Below are positions 32,672 through 43,970 of a stretch of DNA of 64,000 nt, piece by piece; position 1 is the stretch's first letter, and the number at the start of each line of letters is the position of its first letter. Source of the DNA: Ligula intestinalis (lineage: Eukaryota > Platyhelminthes > Cestoda > Diphyllobothriidea > Diphyllobothriidae); NCBI GenBank assembly GCA_036362985.1, contig JAYGXS010000007.1, forward strand, positions 25,230,300 to 25,294,299, in the 5' to 3' direction. Under the pieces are notes generated by a model. It was not told the DNA's origin, made no database searches, and saw only the letters and a program-made list of their open reading frames with translations. A program made the translations under genes and the position numbers.

Positions 32672-32716
32672 AATGCCGAATGCCAACCGCCGAATGCCGC
32701 GAGTTTTTTCACAATC

Positions 32717-33060
32717 GGGTCAACTAAATTAACTAAATCTGCCAAACCACCTTAATAATTAATTCAGCCAAGCAGTCATTCTGGTGGATTCTAGGTGATT
32801 GCTTAGCAAATCCTGCTTGGGCAGTCAACTTGCTGTCCCGCATTGGTGAATTCCATGTGAGCCGCAAAGTTGGGTGGGTAATATCGATCCAAGTGTGATT
32901 AAACTCACGGTGTGAAGCGCGACATTCGTAGCTCAAGTGGGTAGAGCGTTGGCTTGGCTAAAAGGCCTCCCTCTTATGCGGGTTCGAATCCCGCCGAAAG
33001 CCACGAGTTTTTTTCACAATTGCGTCAACTAAATTAACCAAATCTGCCAAACCAACTTAA
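32717..33060 (+). repeat. SINE-B body and tRNA-like head, right palindrome arm
   Basis: Body AACTAAATTAACTAAATCTG, GTCATTCTGGTGGATTC, GTGTGATTAAACTCACGG, then head with A box TTCGTAGCTCAAGTGGGTAG and a perfect B box GGTTCGAATCCC (about 32982-32993). The acceptor stem is imperfect and the anticodon loop ambiguous, so it is tRNA-derived rather than a tRNA. A second tail copy, starting ACGAGTTTTTTTCACAATTG, follows. The arrangement tail-head-tail shows the SINE occurs as a dimer. Confidence 0.75.
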
Positions 33061-33190
33061 TGAAAAAGGTAGGCTTTTCGCAGCCAACGCTCTACCATTG
33101 CGCTACGAGGCTCACCATGAGTCGTGAATACAATCACGCTTGGGTCGATTTACTCGCTCAACCTACTGCCAACCTTGCCCGTCCCAAGGA
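33061..33190 (-). repeat. SINE-B, partial, with a third type of tRNA head
   Basis: Minus strand: body AAATCGACCCAAGCGTGATTG, TCATGGTGAGCC, then head CTCGTAGCGCAATGGTAGAG. The body is the same as the neighbours but the head's D-arm sequence differs. Confidence 0.55.
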
Positions 33191-33922
33191 TTACTGTTTA
33201 TTTGTGCATCAAACCACAGTGGAGGGGGCATACACAAGAAATTGGACAGCGTGGTCACCTGTGTGCGTGCTGAAATATCCTGTGGAGTTACGGGGCGTGG
33301 GCACAGCAGTCGCCATTCTTCCGACATGAGACCACTTTTTCGGGTTCTTTTCGTTCGGAAGAAACCGGACTTGTGCATAGAAATTTTAAATGAGCCCCAT
33401 TTTACCATTTTTTCGCAATTTTACACTTCTTCCCAGAATAACCTGCCTGATGTAGACCGTGATCAGGTTGGTTTTCCAACAAAATTGAAACTGTTTTATC
33501 CTTGAAGATGCAGGGCAGTCGCAAAATCTGTTGGCATTAATTAATCCTAAAGTATATTCATATTCTTAAGTTATGCCACAACGCTGTGCGGTGCACCATC
33601 TAAGCATTTTACATTTATCCGGCGACTGTCATTTTTTCTTTCCTATTACCACAAGGATACATCTCACACGTCGTGCAAAAATAACACAGCATTTATAACC
33701 TTGACAGCTGCGAAATTAAATAATACAAAAATTCTAATTTAAAATTCACTGCATACAGTTTTTATAAGACGGAGTTAAACAAACAAGTAAAACGCGCTGT
33801 TCGTTTCACGGAAGAAAATCCCGACACAGTGATCTATTTCTCTAAGCAAAATGTGCGTAATAGCCTCCGGATCATTCGAACAAAGTGACCTAGCTGCCAA
33901 AGCGATCATGAAAATTTCGAGG
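33191..33922. other. Unassigned stretch
   Basis: No supported gene. AT-rich between 33530 and 33790. Confidence 0.4.
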
Positions 33923-34255
33923 TGTTCGCGGCCCGGACAACGCTTACAGTGCTGTCCCAGGCCAGGAGGTCAGGCACCCCCCAAGGGCTAGCCAACAGAG
34001 CCCAGTTCAACTGTGCCCACGGCAGCCAATCAGAGGCGAGTAGCGCGCCTGGTAAAATCACGAAACCTGTGGTGTGCCTGACAGCCAATCAGCTGGCGTG
34101 CAGACGTTTCAGCCAGCTGACCGACACTCGTTCGCGGAATTTGCACACCAGTAAATAGTTTATCGCGCAGACACTGGATCGCGCTGCCTCCAACAGTAAA
34201 ACAAACACAGAGCATCACTGTCAACACTATCATTGTCACGAAGGGCAGTATAACA
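33923..34255 (+). mobile_element. Possible LTR of a different family
   Basis: Begins TGTTCGCGGCCC and ends GGGCAGTATAACA, so it has TGTT...AACA ends. It contains two inverted CCAAT boxes (AGCCAATCAG at about 34025 and 34084) and a TAAATAGTTTATC stretch. No clear target duplication (left GAGG, right GGGC) and no second copy in this window, so this is weak. Confidence 0.3.
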
Positions 34256-35790
34256 GGGCATGGGACGCTGACCCTCCAGCGACACTCACTACTTTGGACG
34301 GACTGTTATCTTCCAACTCTCTGGATTATTATATACCCCACCCCCGAGCTTGCAGTCAGTCAACGCCAATCTGTGCCTCAAGACTCCCAAGGTGCGTACT
34401 CAGTATGCTCATTGATGGTCTCTTCAATTTTTTAAATACTTTTTATGCTGATGATAGGATTGTCCACAAATGGTAGGCAATTGAGTCAAATGACTGCCTA
34501 ATGCAAAGGTCAGCTCAGCTCAACCATGAAGATCGTACGGTGATTGATCCATCCAGAGCTGAATGAGTTGGAATGCCTGCAGGGATCCTTCCTTGCAACT
34601 CATTGCGCTACGTCGTGCGGTGGATTGAGTTCATACAGACCTCACACGCCGTGGTCTCGTTCATCCGATCCATTCTCGCTTCTACCGATCTAGTCAGCAG
34701 TGGGAGAAGCGAGGGACATCGTTTTTTACGTTGTAAAGAGCATACCACCGAGGCACCACCGTAGCGTCTGTTTGTAGTATCCGGTATTTTTTACGGGGAG
34801 CTACGCCGCATTTTGTCCAGGACTGCCATTTTACGCAAATCCTAGGCTCGCCAAGCTTCAGTCGCCTGTAGCGTGGCGCTCCTGTTGACACATAAGCAAA
34901 CGGTTCGGTTCCTTAATTCCTGTGACTGCTGTGACTGGTTCGACCTGCGACACTTCTCAGTTGCTTCGGAATAATTTATCTGTAGGAGATTGTCAGTCCA
35001 CCTGTAACTGTGGTGTGCAGTCCCCAAATTTAAAAGCAACAAATAAATGAGGAATTATCGCACACATCAATTTTATGCAGCTGAGTCCGCTTTCTCTCAC
35101 CCGACCTAAGATGGGCACGTAGTACATTGCTGAGTGCCACGTTCCACGATAAAATTGCCCTGGAGAACACAAGCGCGACTTGCGATGCCAGTGTTCGACG
35201 ACCATCAATAAGTCGGAAATAATCACTTCAATTTTGTCGAACATTCTCGCTCCTGCGGCCGACTAAAATCTCCCATATGGAAGTGTTTCCACTGCTGATT
35301 CAGAAAAATCTCGGCTCCGCTGTATATAAGCTCACGCGGCTGAAAGGAATAGTCGGTCCAGGTGGTCGTCTTAGTGACTAACGGTTTGTTACGACTCCTT
35401 TGAGAATTCCTAGGCCATTCCCTCCCCCAACCGAAGGCGGGCTCATGTGTACCTTAAATTAATAATTGATTATGATGACCGTCGGGACAGTTCTACCCTC
35501 CCGAGATGACTTCAAACTTTGCGCTCGCATACCCGACGCCTGAGTAGATCCGCTTCGTGTCTTCAGTCCCGAGGTTACTGGGTGACTCACTAGTCGGTAG
35601 TAGAGTGCCCGAACACTAATCAGACGCACAGGTCAGAATGTGCAATTCGCATGCATGACCGTCCAGTCAGCAGCCTCAGGGTTTAACCCGCCGTGTCTGG
35701 CAGCAGTGCCTGATGACTAAGTGAGACACGTGGGCCTGCATATCAGGTGTCGGTGAAGGCTAGGGAGAAAAATGCGAACTGCATTATTGT
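34256..35790. other. Unassigned stretch upstream of the tRNA gene
   Basis: No supported gene or known repeat. The AT-rich TTAATTAATAATTGATT at about 35456-35472 has no clear role. Confidence 0.4.
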
Positions 35791-35873
35791 GTCAGGATGG
35801 CCGAGCGGTCCAAGGCGCTGCGTTCAGGTCGCAGTCCACTCTGTGGGCGTGGGTTCGAATCCCACTTCTGACA
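35791..35873 (+). tRNA. tRNA-Leu (anticodon CAG)
   Basis: All parts of a class II tRNA are present. The acceptor stem GTCAGGA/TTCTGAC has one G-U pair. The anticodon stem TGCG/CGCA encloses loop TTCAGGT with anticodon CAG at 35825-35827. A long variable arm CCAC-TCT-GTGG follows, as required for leucine, and the T arm is GTGGG-TTCGAAT-CCCAC. The internal A box (TGGCCGAGCGGT) and B box (GGTTCGAATCC) are canonical, there is no intron, and CCA is not encoded, as in eukaryotes. It decodes CUG. Unlike the SINE heads nearby it shows no decay, so it is probably functional. Confidence 0.95.
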
Positions 35874-35877
35874 TGCC

Positions 35878-35883
35878 TTTTTT
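35878..35883 (+). terminator. Pol III terminator of tRNA-Leu
   Basis: Six consecutive T begin five bases after the tRNA's last base. A run of four or more T on the coding strand is the standard RNA polymerase III stop signal. Confidence 0.85.
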
Positions 35884-38100
35884 GGGGTCTTGAATAGGCT
35901 CTAAATATACTGAACTAACTCGAGGGAAATGCTTTCGGGGTGCAGGCGTTTTCAGCTTTTTGACAGAAGAGTAAGATTTTGGAGGATGTGTGATAGGACC
36001 AGGTTTGGATCTTCCAAATTGTGCAATCTGTTTATTGTTTTACTGGACAGTTGTCAGTAAAAACCTCTTGGGACGTGAGCACTGTCTTGCGGATTTTCAC
36101 TTCGGAGTAATTTGTTGCGAACCCGTTTTGCTTTTTCATTGAGCCAAATAGGTCGTAAGCGCTCCAGTTTTAACTTAAAACTTGCCAGCTTTATCACCGA
36201 AACAGTCCCTCGCCCAACTTAAACCTACTGAGCGAACAGAACCAGTCCAACACAGTCGCTCTTACAGCGTCTGAAAGATTTATGGGTACTAAACAAACAC
36301 ATTCTATTATTCGAGGGGGTGATGAACCTATTTCCAAACCTGCCGTCGGACAAGCTTAGTGAAGTAATTTGTAAGCCGATGCATTTTAAGGCCAGAGCTG
36401 CAGAGTTGGTTGCTAAAATTAGGCTCTCCAAGAACACCCAGTGATTAATGCTGGCGAACTAAAGCCTTAAGCGAAAATTATCACCGTACTGCATTTGCGA
36501 ACTTGAGATACAGGAGTAGTCTACCACACGGTTTTACGAACGTGGCACATGCAAGTTCAATTTCCGATTAAGCCCGGAAAAAAACTACGCGTTCTGGGTG
36601 TTCTCGTACACTGGTCTACAACTTGCTCTTTTCTAAGATCAGTTCACTGAATGACAATCCGAAAAAAGACCATAGCATGTACTTTTCTGCATTTGCTTTC
36701 AATTCAGCAAAAGCGAAACTGATTTTTCTCCTTCAATTTAGCCAGCGGAGGCTGTACCCTCAAAGATACTCGATTTAGGTGTTATTTACCTTAAAACAGC
36801 ATTTCTTAGAGGCGAGTATTTGTTGACATATATCGACAACTCATACAGGGGATGCCAACATACATGTCAGGGAAGAAGGTTCTGTGATAAAACATCTTTT
36901 TTCTGAAAGCGAAAGTGGGTCACGCGGAATTAAACGACGGCTCAGCTGCATGACCAGACGGACGTACATTATCTATAACTGGTGCCTTCTAAGTTCAAAA
37001 GCAAGTGTTCCAGTTCGACCTATTATAGAGGTAAAAACTTTACTTTTAGTATCAAAGCTTAATCCTTGCTCGCATATAAACAGTAAGTCACACAGCTCGG
37101 TTTGCTGAAACCTCATCCAAGTGATAAAAGGAGTCCGAAAAGTTCGACCACGAAGTGTCTGTTAAAGACCGACCACTTAGCGAGTTTTAGGGCAGCATTC
37201 AAGGCGTCATCAGGGCTGTTATGACGAAAGCGAAAACCCCAGGCCTTTATGAACAGGTAGATTTACTTGTTCGCCCGCATATGCATGGCTGTTGTCGGTG
37301 GCGGCGAAAATAACACACCTTTCCCCTATCTCTTCCTGACTACTGTTCTGTGAAGCCAATCGCGTTTGACGAATGCTCACAACTCGCTCACCTGTCCCGT
37401 TAGGCTGACGTCGTTCCTGTGTCTTTTCCGTGTAATTTTCCCAAATTAGTGTCCTATCGAACGCCTCGGTTGACAACTGCCTTGTCTATAAATCATGCAC
37501 GTCCTTCGTCATACTTTTATTTTTTACCTAATTGATGAATACTGTGTCACTACAACACCTCGTTTATGGGCTGCAAAAACGTCGTTTGTGCTCACAGGCC
37601 TCCTCAAAATGTCATTTTCAGACACAAAGGGGGAAAATACCCATTTGCTGGGCGTGACGGCCAATCAACCGACTGCGTCGGCGTGGGGTGGGGAGGCTGG
37701 TTGCGCAAGTCAGCTGGCCGACTGACTTGATTCCCACGGGAACTCCAGACGCCGATCAAATCAAAGCCAGCCTGCATTACATTCTGTGCGAGGGACTGAC
37801 TCAAAGGCAGTCCGCTTTGTCTTTCTTTACCCAACAACGCGACTGGCGGGGAATAGAGCAATTACACGCGTCTAGTTGCCAGTCCCGTGCACTTTCTGTT
37901 CTTCCTTTGCCTGCACAAGTGGAGTCCAAAAGACGATTTGATAGTAAAACGTTTTTTGATGGTAGTGTGTATGTGTGTGTGAGGAATTCCGACGATGAGT
38001 AGTTATGTGCACGAAACAGCTGTCCGTGAGTTTTGTAATTGCCCGGACCTGTTTTTTCATAGGGTGAAACAACTTTTTTAAACAAGGTTAGGGTATAGTA
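35884..38100. other. Long unassigned stretch downstream of the tRNA
   Basis: No supported gene. Frames of up to 104 codons (37688-38002) lack motifs. A GT-rich run lies near 37964-37982. Confidence 0.4.
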
Positions 38101-38262
38101 GGTAGTATTGTTGAGAAAGACACAAGCGATTGGAACGGCCGTTTCTGGCTTATTAACCGTCGTCAGCCAGTCATACCCAGACCCAAGTACTGCCCTACAT
38201 GTGACTCGAACTGGCGACCCTTTTCATCAGAGTCGATCTCCCTAAACATTGAGCCACGGGAC
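38101..38262 (-). repeat. SINE-A, left member of a head-to-head pair
   Basis: Minus strand: head CCCGTGGCTCAATG, then TCGCCAGTTCGAGTCAC, body TATGACTGGCTGACGACGG, TAAGCCAGAAACGGCCGTTCC. Its head faces the head of the copy at 38336. Confidence 0.65.
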
Positions 38263-38335
38263 GGATGATTTCCATTGGCGGTCGGTGAACAGTCATCAAT
38301 GAGTTTCAATATCCCCTGACCTAATCCGGCAAAAA

Positions 38336-38605
38336 ACGAGTTCGTGGCTCAATGGTTAGGGCGTTTGACTCTGATCAAAGAGGTCGCGAGTTGGAGGCTC
38401 GAGTGGGGCACCATTTGGGTCTGGGCATGACTGACTGATAACGGCTAATAAGCCAGAATTGGCCATTCCCGTCTCCCTTGTATTTGCCAGCAATCCTTTC
38501 TGCCTATACTACCAGCTGCTACGGCTATCAGGGCCTCTGTCGAGGTCCAAAGCAGGTTGGGACGCATAAGTTCCGTTAGCGGTTGCTGAACGTTCATCAA
38601 GGAGT
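38336..38605 (+). repeat. SINE-A, full length, best-preserved head
   Basis: Head ACGAGTTCGTGGCTCAATGG with TTAGGGCGTTTGACTCTGAT and GAGGTCGCGAGTTGGAGG, then GGGCATGACTGACTGATAAC, GCCAGAATTGGCCATTCC, ACTACCAGCTGCTACGGC, GGCCTCTGTCGAGGTCC, and tail CATAAGTTCCGTTAGCGG with TTCATCAAGGAG. About 270 bases, the longest uninterrupted copy, and a good reference for the family. Confidence 0.7.
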
Positions 38606-39327
38606 GTCTATGAGAATGTCAGCCTTAGCATCCCCTCTGATATTTTGTCTAAACGTACTGGAGACCAATCGAAAAAAACTAGCAAAATTGACTTGTATCG
38701 CCTATGACTCGAACTATGCAGTTGAATTTTATCGAAATCCGTGCGCTATTGTTCACTCCTGGTTATTGCATTTGATTTTCTACCTTTTTCCGCATGAGGA
38801 ATAGGAATTCACTGAATCATACCGAGGACTTTTCAAGGGGTTCGTCTATCCGGAACCGTACTCGAAGGAAAGCCCTTTTGGGAAATGCCTCTGGGGAAAA
38901 ATATCAACCAAAAATAGTTCCCTTGCTTTCTCTCTCTCCTTTCCAAGTAATAATCAGTGTAATTAATTTTGCACACCTACTGTTCCGCTCGGGTGACACC
39001 TATTATAAAGCTGACGCCTTCACCGTAGAGCAGAGAAAAAAACCAGCCGACTGGTTATTTTTGAGTCCGGAAAAGTTCGTCTGTACCCACACCTGTTACC
39101 TACCACCGCCAGTGGTTGCTTTTTTCCGATGTCAGGTGTTTCCCTTTGGTTTACTGACGGAACAACAACAACGGAACGCTATGCGTAGCAAGCAGGCCGT
39201 GTTGTATCCTTTTCGGTCGCCCGGTTTGCCCGTTTGTAGCCAATATGACAGTGCAGTACACTAATAAACGGTCATGATGTGGTAGCAGTTTTAACGGGAA
39301 CCCCAACATCTGAAAGTCGTAAACGTC
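38606..39327. other. Unassigned stretch up to the assembly gap
   Basis: A 156-codon frame (38794-39264) has no recognisable domain and is within chance range for the window. No repeat assigned. Confidence 0.4.
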
Positions 39328-39337
39328 NNNNNNNNNN
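39328..39337. other. Assembly gap (10 N)
   Basis: Ten unspecified bases, probably a fixed-size placeholder, so the true gap length is unknown. A frame that reads through it is not reliable. Confidence 0.98.
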
Positions 39338-39567
39338 GCGCACAGGCGAACGCGTCTTCCAGTGCCAGTGAGCCGGACGGCCGAGCAATGAACACGCCAA
39401 AATCCGGCACGAGCGGGGAAATTTCCCAGGTCAAGGCATGCGCAATTAGCGCACAAGAGGGCAAATATCCTCGATGGAGAGGGTGAGCCGTTAATCGGCA
39501 TAGGCATTCAGTAGCATAGCGACTGCAACTCCCTGCGTGCGAACGTCCGGTTTCTGCTACTGTGTCT

Positions 39568-39685
39568 CTGATGATGGATTCAAGCAGAAATCCGAAACGT
39601 CAGGTGAATAAAGTTCTTGTCCCCACTGATAGCGTCTTTCCAGTTATTTCCTGGGACTCGCATTTTCGCTTGTGTTAATGAGTGC
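39568..39685 (+). mobile_element. Penelope-like 3' end with hairpin
   Basis: Hairpin unit 39568-39603 with stem GGATT/AATCC, then GTGAATAAAGTTCTTG, a CTGATAGCGTCTTTCC variant of the tail, and TTTCCTGGGACTCGCATTTT. Upstream GGTTTCTGCTACTGTG matches 18.65 kb. Confidence 0.65.
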
Positions 39686-42039
39686 CCCTGTTAACCTACA
39701 AGGGCATTTTTTAATTGGATTACAACTAGTCTAAGCATCAGGATTCCAGCTTCCTTAGCACGTCGGCGAAAGACAATTTTAAATGCTCTGTGTTTAAACG
39801 TTGTCACCGCCCGCCGCCCCCCACCGCTGACGAAGAAGCATCCAGCAGCAGCAGCAGATGGATATCACCAAGGGGCGACCACCCAACACGGCCGCACAAA
39901 CACGCGAGAGCAGAGTTTGACGTTCGCTGCGGGTCTCCCGTCTCCCTCCCGTCAACAGCCCTTTTGTGACACAAAATGCAATACATGTGATGAACAGATG
40001 GGGGTCCGGAGCGATAACTTCGGCAGCGGCAACGGTGTTGTTAACATGGCGCGCGCGTCAGTTAAAATTCCGCCAGGATGGAGCAATCTGTCTCGGCGAC
40101 AATGACTGGGGGGGGGACTTCACACACGAACTTCTCCGCCCCCCCTCTCCCCCCTCAGAGAAGATAGAGACGCAGGGACCGCCCACACACGGTTGAGCCC
40201 ATTACAGTCGCCACCGCCCCCCGCACGCGTGCGCAGCACTTCTGTGTACTTCATTTTCATAATCTAATTTCGAAGCGTTAATCATGCCGACGACGACCGG
40301 CTGGCTGCCCCACCCATCCACCGGCTGAATGCAGTTTCGCAAAATATGCAAATATATTCATAACTCCCTGCACAGAGTTCACTGTTGAGTTCGTCCAAAG
40401 ATGTGCACTGGTGGGCGGGCTGGCGGGTGCCTGCCGCAGCTCGGTGAGCGAGTTGGTCTACTGCGTTCGTGATTTGAGACAGGAAGGGAACTCGAAAGTT
40501 AGCATACTTCATATCAATCTGCAAACCTCCCCCTTTCTCCGCCTCTTCTGCATAGATGTGCTCTTGAGAATTGCACTCCGCCGCGGCTTTCGGAGGTTAG
40601 GTGAAGGGACTGGAGCAGAAAGAAAAAGGAATTAAGAGGGGCTTCAGAACGCTGGAAAGTATCTCCTACCCTGCATATCCAAACAGAACTGTATTCTCTG
40701 CTTTGATAGAGTTGACACGTTTATGCGAATTGGCGCAGGAGTTGTGGTCAGTCTTCACGAAGATGTTTGGTCACTTACGGTTACAGCAATCGCTATCATC
40801 GATACCGTTATTAGCCAATCAGAGGAGGCTGACATTGTTAAGTTCGTAATTTCTTTAGGGTGCCTTACAGCAGGCGTCTGTAGATCTTCTCCTCCTAGTT
40901 ATATTGAGCAGAAATGCTGCAGGAAACGCAAGTCTGCATTACCCACACATATGCTATCTACTTAATGGAAAAGAAAGTAAGACAGACACTGGAAAGTGTA
41001 TCCCCTCTGCAACTCAGCGCATTCGTCAACACCATAAGCCTGACACTTTCGAGTCAATCACGAGGCGCAGAGTGCGCTCAAGTTACAGGATTGAAAGCCA
41101 GGTTGCTATGGCCCCATCTTGGTGTACATTTCATCGCAGTCTTGTCTATATGGCATCCCGGCCATCCAAATTACAGCCTGGTATAACTGGAGTGGAAGCC
41201 GGCGCGTGTGTAGCACGCGTAAAGGGGCCTTCTGTCCATCTGAACCTTGTTCTTCTATCCGAGCAAGGAGGATAGTGTGCAGTAAACGCTGCCAATGTCT
41301 GCCGAGCAGGAAATTAATTCACATGCAGGGTGACGCCGTTGGGTGGTAATTGACACTGCCGCTTGAGACTGTTGAACTGACAAGCATGCTCCCAATTTCG
41401 CTCGTGGAGATAAGTTCAGGCGTAAGCCCTAAACCGCAATCGCTTCACTCACTCCATTCGTTATCTGATTATTATTCTCCTGGTTGCCTGTGCGTGCTCT
41501 GTCTTCGAGATCAGTTTTTATTTATGCGGGATTTCCAACCAACTTGGAGTGTGATTACTAGTTTTAATTTTAGAGCATATGATGCAGTAAAGTCACGAAT
41601 TCGGCGGTTAAGACGGTGCGAATCCGGTAGCTGGCCTGGCACAACGTCACAAGTATGGAGCGTCACTACCATTCCCAGGACAAAATATTACCTTGTGCGA
41701 AAATTTGATTTTGGCGGTAAACATGCCACTTTTCAGCTTCAAATGACAGAAAGAAAGGTCCACGTCAACTGGACGTGTTGTCTGCAGCCGCAGAAGTCGC
41801 GTTTGTGCGTACCCGCGCGTGACACTTTTGAGACACCAAGAGGTCTTAGATCTCTTGACAAAGAGATTTATTGCGAAATACTATATTGGAACTCGGTCGT
41901 GGTCCAGAAGAGGCTTTTGTTATCTCTTTAATTGGCAGCCTCCCAAGCCAGCGTATCGATGACATGTCCAATTCAAACTGAACGGAGTCAGTTTTTTATA
42001 AGCTAAATCACCGCGGACCACACGCGTGCCATATCGACC
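39686..42039. other. Long unassigned stretch, partly GC-rich
   Basis: GC-rich from about 39790 to 40240. Then same-strand overlapping frames run 40601-41931 in all three phases, the longest being 193 codons (41350-41931). That frame starts at a TTG directly after a stop, with its first ATG about 13 codons in, and shows no recognisable domain. I do not call a gene. Confidence 0.4.
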
Positions 42040-42170
42040 CAAACTCTATCCTAAAACACACGATGGAAATTTAATTTGGGTTCCAGAACCGCGCACCTTA
42101 TTTACGCTTAGCCCCAAGTTTTTTTATCGTAAGGTTAAGATTAGTGTTAGGTTTTTGATATAGGGTAGGC
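42040..42170 (+). repeat. Degenerate telomere-like repeat, fragment
   Basis: GTAAGGTTAAGATTAGTG and TTAGGTTTTTGATATAGGG, with the preceding GGAAATTTAATTTGGG, resemble other G/T-rich copies. Confidence 0.4.
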
Positions 42171-43849
42171 TGTCAATTCACTGGCAGTAGAAAAGGAATG
42201 ATATTAACACCGCTGTTTGCTTGCTGTTTGCTTTATCGCAGCTCGTGGGCGTCTGCACCGGGTGCAGCGCTTCTGATTTCAGGTCACCAGATGCACCAGC
42301 TCCTAGTCGGCTGCTCTCACGCACACACGAAGTGACCTCGATGACCCGGTGACAAACCAAACAAAAGCTCACACAAAGTCGTAAACACTGACGTACTAAA
42401 AGCAATCTGTCTTCTCCTCTACCACCAACTCACTAACCGTTGACCCCCGCCCGGCGCTTAACAGCATCACTCAAAAAGTCCATGGGCTTATTTGTCATAT
42501 ATTCATTGTCTCAAACTGGTCTACACAGAAACGGAAGTGTTATACGTTGAGTAGCGGTAAATGTACTGGACCAGCACTCATTACCACCCCCTCCCTGTTA
42601 GGACCGACCGAAATTAGGCGAAGTTAAGTCAGGATCCCGTTAAGCAGGAGGGAACGCGCGGTCAAGTTATACTTATAAGAATACCGTTGCAGTCGATAAG
42701 AAACCAATGGTGGCTAAAAAGTTCGTCGGACGGGTGAAGTCTCAGGCGGAAAAGGAGGCCTCAGCAAATGGGACCTGAGGTTGTTTGCTGCCTGCCCGTT
42801 CGGTCTCTATCTCCCTTATCTCGCGAGACCAGACGGAGCAGGCGTTGCTGTGTCCGCGACAAACATTGCTCTGGCTAACGGAGGGAAAGAGAAACAGCCG
42901 TACGTCTGGAGCGGAACGTTTCAGCCCCCCCCCCCCCCCCCGCTCCGCCCCTCACCGGCCGAAAATGCGTACGTCGCATCAAGGCGTGCGAGGGGCATGA
43001 CTGCTCTGCTAAACGAGATCATATACGTCTCATCACCAGCAGCAGTTCCCGTATCTGTCTATTTAAATTATCCCCCATCTTATCCCCCCCCCTCCTGTCA
43101 CCATTCGGAGTTGGCATCGGCCGTCTGGCCCGGCCTGTCCACACCACCAGAAGCCTAGCTTTTTTCGCCTCAACGTGCCTCGGCTAACCGCGCAGCAGTT
43201 CGGGCGACGGGGTCGAGGTGGGAATAACTTTTTACTGCGGTTCTGCGCTCCTCCTCGTCGCCGCGTATAAATTGTATGGAAGGCCATAAAAATGTTGACG
43301 AGAGCGAAGTTGGCGCGCATACACAGCGGTCATATCGAGGCCGTCGGTGTTCTTTCTGGCATGATGAAGGGCGTGAAGTCGGGTGTACTTGGAGAGGAGA
43401 GGATGGCGCGGGGACAGATCGTTCAGATGCAGGCAACAATTTTATACGCACCGCGTCTGCCTTTAATGCCTTTTTGGATTGATCTGCGTTCACCCATGTC
43501 CAAATATTTGTCTTGGCAACTAACAGACTGGATGCTGTCTCTCTCGCCCCTACACCCTCCCCCACCTGATTTGATTTGATTTGTGACTACTCTTCCATTC
43601 GTGTGCGGTTCTAGGCCACGACGGTTCCTGTGGAGTCCACATTGCTTCCCGATATCCTAGGGATACCTACTACCTAATCATCGTCTCGTCAAGCCGAATC
43701 GCCTTGAAGTATGAGAATAAAAATAATGTTTTATGTTCGGTGTTTGCCCCGCTTTCTGCTAGCTAAGGATTGGCTTGACGTTTTGTTAAGTGCGGATGAA
43801 TAGGCCACGAGAACACTAACCGTATGCAACACAGCTCCAGGAAAAAATA
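42171..43849. other. Unassigned stretch with C runs
   Basis: Contains a 17-C run at 42925-42941 within a GC-rich stretch (42780-43260). Frames of up to 131 codons on both strands are compositional. A short (GATTT)3 run lies at about 43567-43582. Confidence 0.4.
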
Positions 43850-43970
43850 GGGTTAGCGTTCAGGTTAGGAATACTGTTAACTGAAGGGTGAGGTTAGAGT
43901 TGAGGATAGGGTTACGGCTTGGATTTACGTTAGGGCTAGAACTAGGCCGAGCTCAAGAGTACCACGCCAA
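43850..43970 (+). repeat. Degenerate telomere-like repeat
   Basis: GGGTTAGCGTTCAGGTTAGG, GGATAGGGTTACGGCTTGG and TTACGTTAGGGC. G/T-rich orientation, no clear ends. Confidence 0.5.

Noticed and set aside
32921..33002. tRNA-like sequence with perfect B box considered as a tRNA gene
   Set aside because: The acceptor stem is mismatched, the anticodon loop would read CTA ambiguously, and it is embedded in a repeated SINE body with inverted copies.
39151..39507. 118-codon minus-strand frame at the gap
   Set aside because: It reads through ten N, so its continuity is not real evidence.
41350..41931. 193-codon frame as a protein gene
   Set aside because: It begins at a TTG immediately after a stop, shows no recognisable motif, and a frame of this length is expected about once by chance in 64 kb read in six frames.
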